The notes below the pieces were generated by a model. The model had not been told where the DNA came from, did no database searches, and worked only from the letters and a program-made list of their open reading frames with translations. Shown here one piece after another: positions 26,769 through 35,080 of a DNA stretch of 64,000 nt. The position numbers were made by a program, and so were the translations under genes. The stretch covers positions 3,006,978-3,070,977 of the forward strand of contig OZ244898.1 of assembly GCA_965221585.1 (NCBI GenBank), given 5' to 3'. This stretch comes from VXYK01 sp965221585 (GTDB lineage Bacteria; Actinomycetota; Acidimicrobiia; Acidimicrobiales; Aldehydirespiratoraceae). Every line of letters begins with the position of its first letter. Within the stretch, counting starts at the first letter, position 1.

Positions 26769-28993
26769 CCGTCACAGAGAACCGAACCTACAAGTACGTC
26801 GGCACCCGACCGGTGCGTCACGACGGACTCGAAAAAGTAACGGGCAAAGCCCGCTTCGCAGCCGACCTCGACATGACCGGGCAGCTCAGAGGCGCATTCG
26901 TGCGCTCGCCGCACTCACACGCCCGCATCGTCTCGATCGACACCAGCAAAGCCGAGGCGATGCCCGGAGTGAAAGCCGTCGTCACCGGCGCCGACTTCGC
27001 CGACCTCGACCCCACCCACCCCGAATTCGACATGGCAGTGAACCTGATGGCGCGGGACGAAGCGCTCTACAACGGCCATACCGTCGCCGCAGTCGCCGCG
27101 GTCACGGCCGCCCAGGCCGCCGCCGCCGCTGCCGCAGTCGAAGTCGAATACGAGCCGCTGCCCGCAGTCCTCACCATCGACGAAGCGATCGCCGAAGGCG
27201 CCCCGATCGCCAATCCCACCAATCGCACCCTGTTCTCAGGCGACACCGAACCGTCGAACCTGGCCTCGGTCAACGAATTCGGCCGCGGCGACGTCGAAGC
27301 CGGCTTCGAAGCCGCAGACATAGTGATCGAACGAGAGTTCCGGACCGTTGCAGTGCACCAGGGCTACATCGAGCCCCACGCCTGCGTCGCCGACTGCGGC
27401 CAGGACGGCAAAGCCACGATCTGGGCCTCCTCGCAAGGCCATTTCGCGGTGCGCGCCAAGACTGCTGCGGCGCTCGGCTGGAGCACCGACCGGATCAAGG
27501 TCATCCCCGCCGAGATAGGTGGCGGGTTCGGTGGCAAGACCACGATCTACCTCGAACCTGTGGCGGTGCTGCTGTCACAGAAAGCCGCACGACCCGTCAA
27601 GATCGTGATGTCACGCGAAGAAGTGCTGCGGGCCACCGGTCCCGCGCCCGCCACCAAGATCTCGGCCAAGATCGGCGCCACCAACGACGGCGAGATCACC
27701 ACCCTGCAATCCACGATGTACTTCGACAACGGCTCCACCAAAGGGTTCGGCGCGCTCACCGGAGCCATGTCGGTCGCTTCCTACAAGCTGCCCAACCTCC
27801 AGCTGCACGCCATCGGCACCGTCACCAACACCGCCCGCTCGGCCGCCTACCGTGCGCCCTCCGCTCCCCAGGCAGCCTTCGCGGTCGAAACCCTCATCGA
27901 CGAAATCGCCCAGCGCCTCGACATGGACCCGATCGACATCCGCCTGCAGAACGCGATGGTCGAGGGCGACGCCACCGCGATGGGTGCACCACACCCCAAG
28001 ATCGGCTTCGTGGAGACGCTCGAAGCGATAAAGAACTCCGACCACTACAACTCACCGGTCCCCGAAGGCGCCGGGCGAGGTGTGGCCACCGGGTTCTGGT
28101 TCAACATCGGCGAACAATCCTCGGCCACCGTCAACCTCAACGAGGACGGCACGGCCACAGTCATCACCGGCAGCCCAGACATCGGCGGGAGCCGCGCCTC
28201 GATGGCGCTGATGGCCGCCGAGGAACTCGGCCTCGCCGTCGACCGGATCACCCCGGTCGTCGCCGACACCGAATCCGTCGGATTCACCGACATCACCGAA
28301 GGCAGCCGGGCCACGTTCGCAACCGGCATGGCAGTGGTCAACGCCTGCCGGGAGCTCATCGACCAGCTCAAGCAGAGGGCCGCCACCATCAAAGGCGTCG
28401 ACCTCGAAGAGGTCGACTGGGTCGACGGTGCCGCCGTCATCGAAGGCCAGGACCCGCTCACGATCCCCGAAATCACCGCCATGGCCAAGAACACCGGCGG
28501 GCCGCTGACCGCCACCGCCTCGCTCAACGCAGCCGGGGCAGGGCCCTCGTTCGCGGTGCATGTCGCGGACGTGGACGTGGACGAGGAAACCGGCCAGACC
28601 ACGATCCTGCGCTACACCGCAGCTCAAGACGCCGGCACCGCCATCCACCCCTCCTACGTCGAAGGACAGATACAGGGGGGTTCGGTGCAGGGTATCGGCT
28701 GGGCACTCAACGAGGAGTACATCTACGACTCCGATGGGGTCATGGAGAACGCCAGCTTCCTCGACTATCGAATGCCCGTTGCCTCCGACCTGCCGATGAT
28801 CGACGCGATCATCGTCGAGGTTCCCAACCCCAGCCACCCCTACGGCGTGCGCGGTGTCGGCGAGACCGGCATCGTGCCCCCGATCCCGACCCTCGCCAAC
28901 GCCATCGCCGCCGCTACCGGCGTCCGCATGACGGCGCTGCCGATGTCTCCGCCGAGGCTGTTGGCCGCGATCAACGAGAACGGCGACAGCTAG
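26765..28993 (+). CDS. Molybdenum hydroxylase large (molybdopterin-binding) subunit, xanthine dehydrogenase family
   Basis: From the GTG at 26765 there are 742 residues. Motifs: GGGFGGKT near residue 257 (molybdopterin cytosine dinucleotide contact), AYRAPSAPQAAFAVE near residue 363 (the active-site loop), and GVGETGIVPPIP near residue 698 with the probable catalytic glutamate. The loop is not AYxCSFR (form I CO dehydrogenase) nor AYRGAGR (form II), so it is a purine/N-heterocycle or aldehyde-type hydroxylase rather than a CO dehydrogenase. All three subunits are coupled in the order medium, small, large. Confidence 0.92.
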   Translation: MTVTENRTYKYVGTRPVRHDGLEKVTGKARFAADLDMTGQLRGAFVRSPHSHARIVSIDTSKAEAMPGVKAVVTGADFADLDPTHPEFDMAVNLMARDEALYNGHTVAAVAAVTAAQAAAAAAAVEVEYEPLPAVLTIDEAIAEGAPIANPTNRTLFSGDTEPSNLASVNEFGRGDVEAGFEAADIVIEREFRTVAVHQGYIEPHACVADCGQDGKATIWASSQGHFAVRAKTAAALGWSTDRIKVIPAEIGGGFGGKTTIYLEPVAVLLSQKAARPVKIVMSREEVLRATGPAPATKISAKIGATNDGEITTLQSTMYFDNGSTKGFGALTGAMSVASYKLPNLQLHAIGTVTNTARSAAYRAPSAPQAAFAVETLIDEIAQRLDMDPIDIRLQNAMVEGDATAMGAPHPKIGFVETLEAIKNSDHYNSPVPEGAGRGVATGFWFNIGEQSSATVNLNEDGTATVITGSPDIGGSRASMALMAAEELGLAVDRITPVVADTESVGFTDITEGSRATFATGMAVVNACRELIDQLKQRAATIKGVDLEEVDWVDGAAVIEGQDPLTIPEITAMAKNTGGPLTATASLNAAGAGPSFAVHVADVDVDEETGQTTILRYTAAQDAGTAIHPSYVEGQIQGGSVQGIGWALNEEYIYDSDGVMENASFLDYRMPVASDLPMIDAIIVEVPNPSHPYGVRGVGETGIVPPIPTLANAIAAATGVRMTALPMSPPRLLAAINENGDS

Positions 28994-29010
28994 CGACCCC
29001 GCCAGAGCCA

Positions 29011-29256
29011 GTGGCCACCGTCCATCTTCAAGCCGACCATCGTCGATTCACCGGCGGAGAGAAGGTCTTGCAGGTGGAAGGCGACACCGTCGGTGCCCTG
29101 ATCAGAGAACTGGAACGCCGCTACCCGGGACTCGGCCCGCTGCTGACCGACGGCGCCAGCGTCGCCATAGACGGCGAACTGATCCCCAACGGCATCTTCG
29201 AGAAGGTCGACGAGACCACAGAGGTCTACTTCGTGGCGCCGATCTCAGGCGGTTGA
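29011..29256 (+). CDS. MoaD/ThiS-family sulfur-carrier-like protein
   Basis: The 81-residue beta-grasp protein begins VATVHLQADHRRFTGGE and ends in the diagnostic Gly-Gly (PISGG), the site of adenylation and thiocarboxylation. VGALIRELERRYPGLGPLL matches the MoaD helix. It sits 17 bases after the molybdenum hydroxylase large subunit, so it may supply sulfur for the operon's cofactor or be a pathway-specific carrier. No ribosome site is obvious at the GTG, which fits translation coupled to the preceding gene. Confidence 0.8.
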   Translation: MATVHLQADHRRFTGGEKVLQVEGDTVGALIRELERRYPGLGPLLTDGASVAIDGELIPNGIFEKVDETTEVYFVAPISGG

Positions 29257-29277
29257 CGCGCACGGTCAAACAGGCGG

Positions 29278-29306
29278 TTGGGCGGTCGTCGCCGCTGGGT
29301 TATAGA
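29278..29306 (+). promoter_or_regulatory. Putative promoter of the glutathione peroxidase gene
   Basis: TTGGGC at 29278-29283 and TATAGA at 29301-29306 with 17-base spacing. The same TATAGAGTCG decamer occurs in the promoter region near 48410, supporting its use as a -10 element in this genome. Confidence 0.45.
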
Positions 29307-29346
29307 GTCGGACCCGACCTTGAGACCAGCGAGACCAGGGAGACCG

Positions 29347-29823
29347 ATGGCAAGCTTTCACGAGTTTGAAATGACATCACTAGCCGGTGAACAAGTGGAG
29401 TTGTCAACGTTCGCTGACAGGGCCTGCCTGGTCGTCAACGTCGCCTCCGCTTGAGGCATGACGAAGCAGTACGCAGGTCTGCGTACGCTCCACAACGGAA
29501 ACCACGGAGTCCACGTCCTGGGCTTCCCGTGCAACCAGTTCGCGGGCCAAGAACCGGGCACCGCCGAAGAGATCCGAGCCTTCGTCGACGAGAACTACGA
29601 CATCAACTTCCCGATGTTCGCCAAGATCGACGTCAACGGTGATGACGCGGCCGAACTCTACGTCTGGCTCAAAGCCCAACACCCCGGAGACGGTGACTCG
29701 CCGGACATCCAATGGAACTTCGAGAAGTTCCTCGTCGACTCCGACGGAGCCGTGGTCGCCCGTTTCGCCCCCTGGGTCACACCCGAAGAAGTCACCGAAC
29801 AACTGCCCGCCCTGCTCAAATAA
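29347..29823 (+). CDS. Selenocysteine-containing glutathione peroxidase (in-frame TGA at 29452-29454)
   Basis: Reduces hydrogen and lipid peroxides with thiols. Read through one TGA, the frame from the ATG at 29347 gives 158 residues, exactly family length. The N-terminal half reads MASFHEFEMTSLAGEQVEL... LVVNVASA, then TGA (residue 36), then GMTKQYAGLRTLH. Glutathione peroxidases have VNVAS-x-(Cys or Sec)-G at this point, so TGA replaces the catalytic residue. The rest of the tetrad is intact: Gln68 in GFPCNQFAGQEPG and Trp123-Asn124 in IQWNFEKFL. A hairpin resembling a bacterial SECIS follows (29469-29486). GGGAG precedes the ATG. Treating TGA as stop would give a 121-residue protein from 29458 without the active site. 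A recent nonsense mutation is the alternative but is disfavoured by the hairpin and full conservation downstream. Confidence 0.88.
29452..29486 (+). promoter_or_regulatory. Bacterial SECIS-like element (UGA plus hairpin)
   Basis: The UGA at 29452-29454 is followed after 14 bases by a perfect 7-bp stem, GTACGCA (29469-29475) with TGCGTAC (29480-29486), closed by the loop GGTC (29476-29479). The loop begins 21 bases after the UGA and starts with GG, which fits the bacterial SECIS rules (loop 16-37 bases from UGA, G in the first two loop positions). The apical decamer GCAGGTCTGC is the one I recall from the E. coli fdhF SECIS that SelB binds. Confidence 0.82.
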
Positions 29824-29868
29824 CCGCTCTGCTGAACTAACCACGCTGCTGAAACAGAGGCAACCACC

Positions 29869-30345
29869 ATGACCCCCCAAGACCTCGTCGAGATCGAACA
29901 GATCAAACAACTCAAATACAAGTACCTGCGCCTGCTCGACCAGCACCTGTTCGAAGAGATGCGCACGGTGCTCACCGACGATGTGACCGTCCGCTACAGC
30001 GACGGCAAGTACTCCTTCGACGGAGTGGACGCGGTGATCACCTTCCTGCGGGAGTCGATGGGCGCTGAGAGCTTCCTTTCGAGCCATTCCTGCCACCACC
30101 CCGAAATCACCCTCAACGGAGACGGCACCGCGACCGGGATCTGGAAACTCGAGGATCAGGTGATCATCGGGGAGCACGACATCACCCTGCGCGGCGCGGC
30201 CTTCTACTACGACGAATACGTCAAAACCGCCTCAGGCTGGCGGATCAAGACCACCGGATACCGTCGGATATTCGAAGAGATGCACCCCCGATCCGCCATC
30301 GAGGGGCTCAACCTGGTAGCCACCTGGTTCGGCGGCGAAACCTGA
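29869..30345 (+). CDS. SnoaL-like/NTF2-fold protein
   Basis: The 158 residues start with the helix DLVEIEQIKQLKYKYLRLLD, typical of the SnoaL-4 group of NTF2-like proteins, and continue with DDVTVRYSDGKYSF, SCHHPEITLNGDGTATGIW and YYDEYVKTASGWRIKTTGY, the conserved end of the cone-shaped barrel. Members are isomerases, dehydratases or hydroxylating-dioxygenase small-subunit relatives; the reaction is not predictable here. It follows the peroxidase gene by 45 bases and has an AGAGG site. Confidence 0.8.
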   Translation: MTPQDLVEIEQIKQLKYKYLRLLDQHLFEEMRTVLTDDVTVRYSDGKYSFDGVDAVITFLRESMGAESFLSSHSCHHPEITLNGDGTATGIWKLEDQVIIGEHDITLRGAAFYYDEYVKTASGWRIKTTGYRRIFEEMHPRSAIEGLNLVATWFGGET

Positions 30346-30355
30346 AAGACAGATC

Positions 30356-31132
30356 TCAGCTGTGGCGGGGGCCGCCCCGGTCCCCGGGCCAGCGGCTCCC
30401 CCCGATCACGTCAGCGTGGGGCCAGAAAGCGTCGGGATCCAGCGGGCCGGCGTTGGTGATGTCACGAGCCTTCGCCTGATGGGTGACCAACTGCGACGAC
30501 ACCAGCTCCTCGACCGGCAGATAACGCGCCACCGGATCCCAAGGCGAGTCGAGCAGCTTCAGATCACCGTCGATCTCCTCAACATGGACCTGCTCGAAGC
30601 GTGTCGCCACATCCACCACATGGGGCGGGAAGTCGTACTGCTTCTCAGCCCCGCCGATCGCACGGGAATACTTCGTCCACCACTCATGCTCGACGAACTC
30701 ACCCTCGACAGGAGCACCCACACCAGTCACCTCGCCGGAGAACTCGATGAAGGTGTAGCCCTGATGGACCGTCCGAGCAGCGACATGGTCGCCGAGACGG
30801 AAGAACTCGATGTCGCAGAGAAACTTGGGCTGACCATTGAGCTCACCGCTGATGAACACCGCAGCCTCCTGATCGATCCCCATGCCGAGGTTGTAAGCCC
30901 CCTCGACACCGTTGAACGAAGCCGGAACCTTCACGCTCACACCGAACTCAGGTTCACCGAGAATCGGCACGCAGTAGATCCCGATCTGCACGATCGGGTC
31001 GAGCGCAGTCAACCCCGGCGGCAGCAGAGGAGCGACGTTGGCCTCGTCGGTGCGGTACTTGACGACAAGTTTGGGCCAGCCGGCGACCTCGCCCGGGCGG
31101 CTCATCGGCGCGGTGTTCTCTGGCATGGTCAT
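30356..31132 (-). CDS. Acetoacetate decarboxylase-family protein
   Basis: The 258 residues match the acetoacetate decarboxylase fold: a Pro-rich start (VAPLLPPGLTALDPIVQIGI), the central EAAVFISGELNGQPKFLCDIEF with the candidate Schiff-base lysine after QP, and FVEHEWWTKYSRAIGG. Many family members are not decarboxylases but aldolase-dehydratases. Divergent from the amidohydrolase at 31247, with an operator-like inverted repeat between them, which suggests joint regulation. Confidence 0.75.
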   Translation of the reverse strand: MTMPENTAPMSRPGEVAGWPKLVVKYRTDEANVAPLLPPGLTALDPIVQIGIYCVPILGEPEFGVSVKVPASFNGVEGAYNLGMGIDQEAAVFISGELNGQPKFLCDIEFFRLGDHVAARTVHQGYTFIEFSGEVTGVGAPVEGEFVEHEWWTKYSRAIGGAEKQYDFPPHVVDVATRFEQVHVEEIDGDLKLLDSPWDPVARYLPVEELVSSQLVTHQAKARDITNAGPLDPDAFWPHADVIGGSRWPGDRGGPRHS

Positions 31133-31167
31133 TGGCAGTCCTCCGTTGAACTCAGATTTACAAGGGT

Positions 31168-31181
31168 GGTCAACACTGACC
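31168..31181. promoter_or_regulatory. Inverted repeat GGTCA-N4-TGACC in a divergent promoter region
   Basis: A perfect 5-bp inverted repeat with a 4-base spacer, centred between the acetoacetate decarboxylase-like gene and the amidohydrolase gene. The arrangement suits a dimeric repressor, for example of the TetR or GntR type; no regulator gene is adjacent. Confidence 0.4.
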
Positions 31182-31246
31182 TACAATGCCCGGATTCGGG
31201 TAGAAAGCTCAAATTGACAAACACTCAAATCCAAGGGAGCACACCC

Positions 31247-32536
31247 ATGCCGAACCCGCTCCAAGGCGTAGACCAAAGCAACGCTCCATACATCATCGTC
31301 TCGTCAGACACCCATGCCGGACTGTTCGTCGAGGACTACCGCGAGTACCTCGAAACAGCGCTCCACGCCGAGTTCGACGAATGGCTGCTGACCCGCCACC
31401 AACACCGGGCAATGGTCGAAGAACTCAACGGCGAATACGTGGAGCAGTGGGAACGGGAGAATGAAGTCGGACTCAAAGGCGCATACGACCCCGAGATCCG
31501 TGACAAGACCCTCGACGCAGACGGAGTCGCGGGGGAGATCGTCTTCGCCGACGGCGACGCCGTGACCGGAATGGAAGCACCGCCGTTCGGCGCCGGGCTC
31601 CAGGCCGGGATGATCACCGACCCCAGACTCGCCTGGGCCGGCGCCCGGGCCCACAACCGCTGGCTCGAAGAGTTCTGCGCCACCAACCCGCCACGGCGAG
31701 CCGGGGTGGCGCTGGTGCCGATCACTCACGGAGTCACCGAATCGGTCAAAGAGATCGAAGCGCTGGCCGGCAAACCAGGGATCAAAGGAATCATGATCCC
31801 CACCATGTGGCACGACAACCCCTCCTACGGCCACGAAAGCTACGACCCGGTCTGGGCAGCCTGCGCCGAAGCCGGGCTGGTCGTCCACACCCACTCCGGC
31901 GAGGCCGACTCCGAGTCCTACAACGACAACATGGCCCAATACATGCTCGAAGTGGCGTTCTGGACCCACCGACCGCTGTGGCAACTGCTGCTCTCAGGCA
32001 AGTTCGACAAGTACCCGAACCTCAGGTACGCGCCCGTCGAATGCGGATCGTGGTGGCTCGGGGACCTGCTCTTCAAGACCGACGCGGTCTTCGGCGGACG
32101 CAACTGGAAAGTCAAGAAAATGGCCTCCCGCACCAAGGACCTGATCCAGAGACTGCCCTCCGAATACATCGGCACCAACGTCTTCATCGGAGCATCGACG
32201 ATGAGCAAGGTCGAACTGCGCCGCCGCTACATCAACGGCATCGATGCACTGATGTGGGGAACCGACTACCCCCATCCCGAAGGATCGTGGCCCAACACCG
32301 TCGAACGGCTCGAGACCGACTTCCAGGAGATCCCGGTGGAGGAGACCCGGCTGCTGCTGGGCCTCAACGCAGTGCGCTGCTACGACCTTGACATCGACGG
32401 CCTCACCAAAATCGCCGAAGACATCGGCCCGACGCCGTTGGAACTCAACCAAGACCTCGACCTGCGCACCTCGCCGACCGCTATCCGCGACGCCCGGTTC
32501 TGGTTCGAGGACTACAACATCGAATGGCCCGACTAG
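31247..32536 (+). CDS. Amidohydrolase-2 family metal-dependent hydrolase/decarboxylase
   Basis: From the ATG at 31247 (AAGGGAG upstream) there are 429 residues. It begins with IIVSSDTHAGLFVEDYREYL (the DxHxG-like metal motif), has VVHTHSGEAD in the middle and GTDYPHPEGSWPNT near the end, all standard for PF04909 proteins, which act on aromatic or cyclic acids (decarboxylation) or hydrolyse amides. Its divergent partner belongs to the acetoacetate decarboxylase family. The substrate is unknown. Confidence 0.85.
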   Translation: MPNPLQGVDQSNAPYIIVSSDTHAGLFVEDYREYLETALHAEFDEWLLTRHQHRAMVEELNGEYVEQWERENEVGLKGAYDPEIRDKTLDADGVAGEIVFADGDAVTGMEAPPFGAGLQAGMITDPRLAWAGARAHNRWLEEFCATNPPRRAGVALVPITHGVTESVKEIEALAGKPGIKGIMIPTMWHDNPSYGHESYDPVWAACAEAGLVVHTHSGEADSESYNDNMAQYMLEVAFWTHRPLWQLLLSGKFDKYPNLRYAPVECGSWWLGDLLFKTDAVFGGRNWKVKKMASRTKDLIQRLPSEYIGTNVFIGASTMSKVELRRRYINGIDALMWGTDYPHPEGSWPNTVERLETDFQEIPVEETRLLLGLNAVRCYDLDIDGLTKIAEDIGPTPLELNQDLDLRTSPTAIRDARFWFEDYNIEWPD

Positions 32537-32560
32537 ACCGGTCCCTCGGTCCGGCGGCAG

Positions 32561-33301
32561 CTAGCTGGTGATGGAACCGCCGTTGAGGTTGATGGTCTGG
32601 GCGGTAATCCACGACGCCTCCTCGCTGGCGAGATAGACGCAGATCGCGGCCACATCGGCCGGACCACCGAGGCGCCGCACCGGGATGCCGCGCTCGAGAC
32701 GTTCAGTGAACTCGCCCCCTGCCACGTTGTTCATCAGACCGAGCGCCACGCTGTTCGCGGTCACCCCGAACGGAGCGTTCTCCAACGCCAACGAGCGCAT
32801 GAACCCGAGCCCGCCGCCCTTGCCCGCCGAATACGGAGCCACACCGATATCGACACCGGCATTCCCGGCCCCCGATGAGATGGTGATGATGCGCCCCCAA
32901 CCGGCCTCAACCATCGGATTGATCACCGCGTGCACGCAGTTGAGCACGCCCCGCAGGTTCACCTCGATGGGACTCTCCCACTCGACCGGTGCCATCTCCC
33001 TGAACGGCTTGGGGCGCATCTGCTCAGCGCCCCCGTTGCCGGCATTGTTGACGAGGATGTCGACGCGCGGGTGGTCGGCAAGTCCGGCCTGGACCGCGTC
33101 GAGGTCGGTTACGTCGAAAGCTTCGGCCGATGCCGACCCTCCAGTGGCTCTCAACTGATCTGCAACCGCCTCCGCTCGTTCAGCCAAAAGGTCGTTGACC
33201 AGCACGTGCGCGCCCTGGGCTGCCAGAGCCGCAGCAACACCCGCGCCGACGTTCTGGCCAGCACCGGTCACCAACGCGGTCCTGCCGGAGAGATCAAACA
33301 T
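32561..33301 (-). CDS. Short-chain dehydrogenase/reductase (FabG-like)
   Basis: From the ATG at 33301 the protein has 246 residues and begins MFDLSGRTALVTGAGQNVGA; the glycine motif TGAGQNVGAG deviates slightly from TGxxxGIG. NNAGNGGAEQM follows near residue 82, and the active site is ISSGAGNAGVDIGVAPYSAG with Tyr and Lys in YSAGKGG. Residues after the glycine motif do not reveal the preferred coenzyme. It is divergent from glnS. An upstream in-frame start at 33334 adds 11 residues. Confidence 0.85.
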   Translation of the reverse strand: MFDLSGRTALVTGAGQNVGAGVAAALAAQGAHVLVNDLLAERAEAVADQLRATGGSASAEAFDVTDLDAVQAGLADHPRVDILVNNAGNGGAEQMRPKPFREMAPVEWESPIEVNLRGVLNCVHAVINPMVEAGWGRIITISSGAGNAGVDIGVAPYSAGKGGGLGFMRSLALENAPFGVTANSVALGLMNNVAGGEFTERLERGIPVRRLGGPADVAAICVYLASEEASWITAQTINLNGGSITS

Positions 33302-33377
33302 GCGCGGAACGCTACCTGACCAGAGTCCTGTCAACGAAACCGCTCAGCCAAGGCAGACAAGACCTAGCCTGAAACCT

Positions 33378-35075
33378 GTGAACGACACCCCCACGGGATC
33401 GACCAGCAACTCAGGGACCGATTTCATCCGCGAGATGGTCGCGCAAGATGCCGTCGATGGACCCTACGGCGGACGAGTCCAGACACGCTTCCCTCCAGAA
33501 CCCAACGGGTTCCTGCACATCGGGCACGCCAAATCGATCTCCCTCAACTTCGGAGTAGCCACCGAATTCGAAGGCGTGTGCCGACTGAGATTTGACGACA
33601 CCAACCCGGAGACCGAGGACGCCAGCTATATCGATGCGATCCGCGAAGACGTCGCCTGGCTGGGATTCGACCCGGGTGAACCCGCCTACGCATCGGACTA
33701 CTTCGATCAGCTAGCCGAATGGGCCGAACAACTCATCCGCGCCGGACTCGCATATGTCGACGACCAGGACGCCGAGACCATCTCAGCCAACCGCGGAGGC
33801 TTCACCACACCAGGCATCAACAGCCCCTACCGGGACCGTTCAGTAGAGGAGAACCTCGACCTCTTCGCCCGGATGCGGGCAGGGGAGTACGCCGACGGCG
33901 AGAAGGTGCTGCGAGCCAAAATCGACATGGCCCACGACAACATGACAATGAGAGACCCGGTCATGTACCGCATCCGCAACGCCCGACACTTCCGCACCGG
34001 CGACGAATGGAAGATCTACCCGACCTACGACTGGGCGCACGGACAGAGCGACGCGGTCGAAGGCACCACCCACTCGCTGTGCACCCTCGAGTTCGACACG
34101 CACCGGCCCCTCTACGACTGGTTCATCGCGCAGCTCGGCCTCGGAAGCGACCATCCCCGCCAAACCGAATTCGCCCGCCTTAACCTCACCCACACAGTCA
34201 TGTCGAAGCGGAAACTCCTGGAACTGGTCCGCGACGGCCACGTCGACGGCTGGGACGACCCCCGCATGCCCACCCTGCGGGGTCTACGCCGACGCGGCTA
34301 CCCGCCGGAAGCGATCCGGGCGTTCTGCGCCCACATCGGCGTGGCCCGGGTCAACGGCACACACGAGATAGAACTGCTCGAATCATTCGTGCGAACCCAC
34401 CACAACCAACACGCGCTGCGCCGGATGGCCGTGCTCGACCCGGTCGAGCTGGTGATCGACAACTGGCCCGAAGGCTTGACCGATCAGCGTCCCGCGGTCA
34501 ACAACCCCGAAGACGAATCGGCAGGCACACGCAATGTGCCCTTCAGCGGCAGACTCTGGATCGAGCGCGGCGATTTCATGCTCGACCCGCCCAAGAAGTT
34601 CTTCCGGCTGGCACCGGGCCGCGAAGTGCGCCTACGGGCCGGATATCTGATCACCTGCACCGATGTCGAAACCGACGACACCGGTGAAGTGCTGCGTATC
34701 CACTGCAGCTACGACCCCGAAACCGCCGGCGGACAGGCCCCCGACGGCCGCAAGGTGAAAGCCACGATCCACTGGGTCTCGGCCGACCACGCGCTCGACG
34801 GCACGGTAATGCTCTACGACCGGCTCTTCAGCGACCCCTTCCCCGGCGCCGACGGCAGCGACCCGCTTGCCTCGCTGAACCCCGCCTCGCGTGAGGTTCG
34901 CAGCGGCTGCAAACTCGAACCGGCCCTCGCAGACACCCCGTCGGGCCAAGTGGTGCAGTTCGAACGCCTCGGCTACTTCGCCCACGACCCCCAGGATCCG
35001 CTGACCTTCCACCGCACTGTGGGACTACGCGACGAGTGGGCCAACCTGCAGAAGCGCCAAGCCCAACAGCGCTGA
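33378..35075 (+). CDS. glnS: Glutaminyl-tRNA synthetase
   Basis: Charges tRNA-Gln with glutamine. From the GTG at 33378 there are 565 residues, the usual GlnRS size without the YqeY extension. The class I motifs are RFPPEPNGFLHIGHAKSISL (HIGH with the GlnRS-specific PPEPNG context) and HTVMSKRKLLELV (the KMSKS loop). LRFDDTNPETED and TYDWAHGQSDAVEGTTHSLC are typical of GlnRS. Two C-terminal beta-barrel anticodon domains follow. Most Actinomycetia lack GlnRS and use Glu-tRNA amidation instead, so its presence is phylogenetically informative. Confidence 0.95.
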   Translation: MNDTPTGSTSNSGTDFIREMVAQDAVDGPYGGRVQTRFPPEPNGFLHIGHAKSISLNFGVATEFEGVCRLRFDDTNPETEDASYIDAIREDVAWLGFDPGEPAYASDYFDQLAEWAEQLIRAGLAYVDDQDAETISANRGGFTTPGINSPYRDRSVEENLDLFARMRAGEYADGEKVLRAKIDMAHDNMTMRDPVMYRIRNARHFRTGDEWKIYPTYDWAHGQSDAVEGTTHSLCTLEFDTHRPLYDWFIAQLGLGSDHPRQTEFARLNLTHTVMSKRKLLELVRDGHVDGWDDPRMPTLRGLRRRGYPPEAIRAFCAHIGVARVNGTHEIELLESFVRTHHNQHALRRMAVLDPVELVIDNWPEGLTDQRPAVNNPEDESAGTRNVPFSGRLWIERGDFMLDPPKKFFRLAPGREVRLRAGYLITCTDVETDDTGEVLRIHCSYDPETAGGQAPDGRKVKATIHWVSADHALDGTVMLYDRLFSDPFPGADGSDPLASLNPASREVRSGCKLEPALADTPSGQVVQFERLGYFAHDPQDPLTFHRTVGLRDEWANLQKRQAQQR

Positions 35076-35080
35076 ACAAA

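Noticed and set aside
26765..28993. Calling the large subunit CO dehydrogenase (coxL)
   Set aside because: The active-site loop AYRAPSAPQ is neither the form I nor the form II CO dehydrogenase motif.
26752..29256. 834-aa frame across the molybdenum hydroxylase large subunit
   Set aside because: Shadow frame except for its last 81 residues, which are the MoaD-like gene starting at 29011.
29458..29823. Peroxidase gene starting at ATG 29458 (121 aa)
   Set aside because: It lacks the catalytic residue and the first strand, while the upstream frame through the TGA restores the full family length and motifs.
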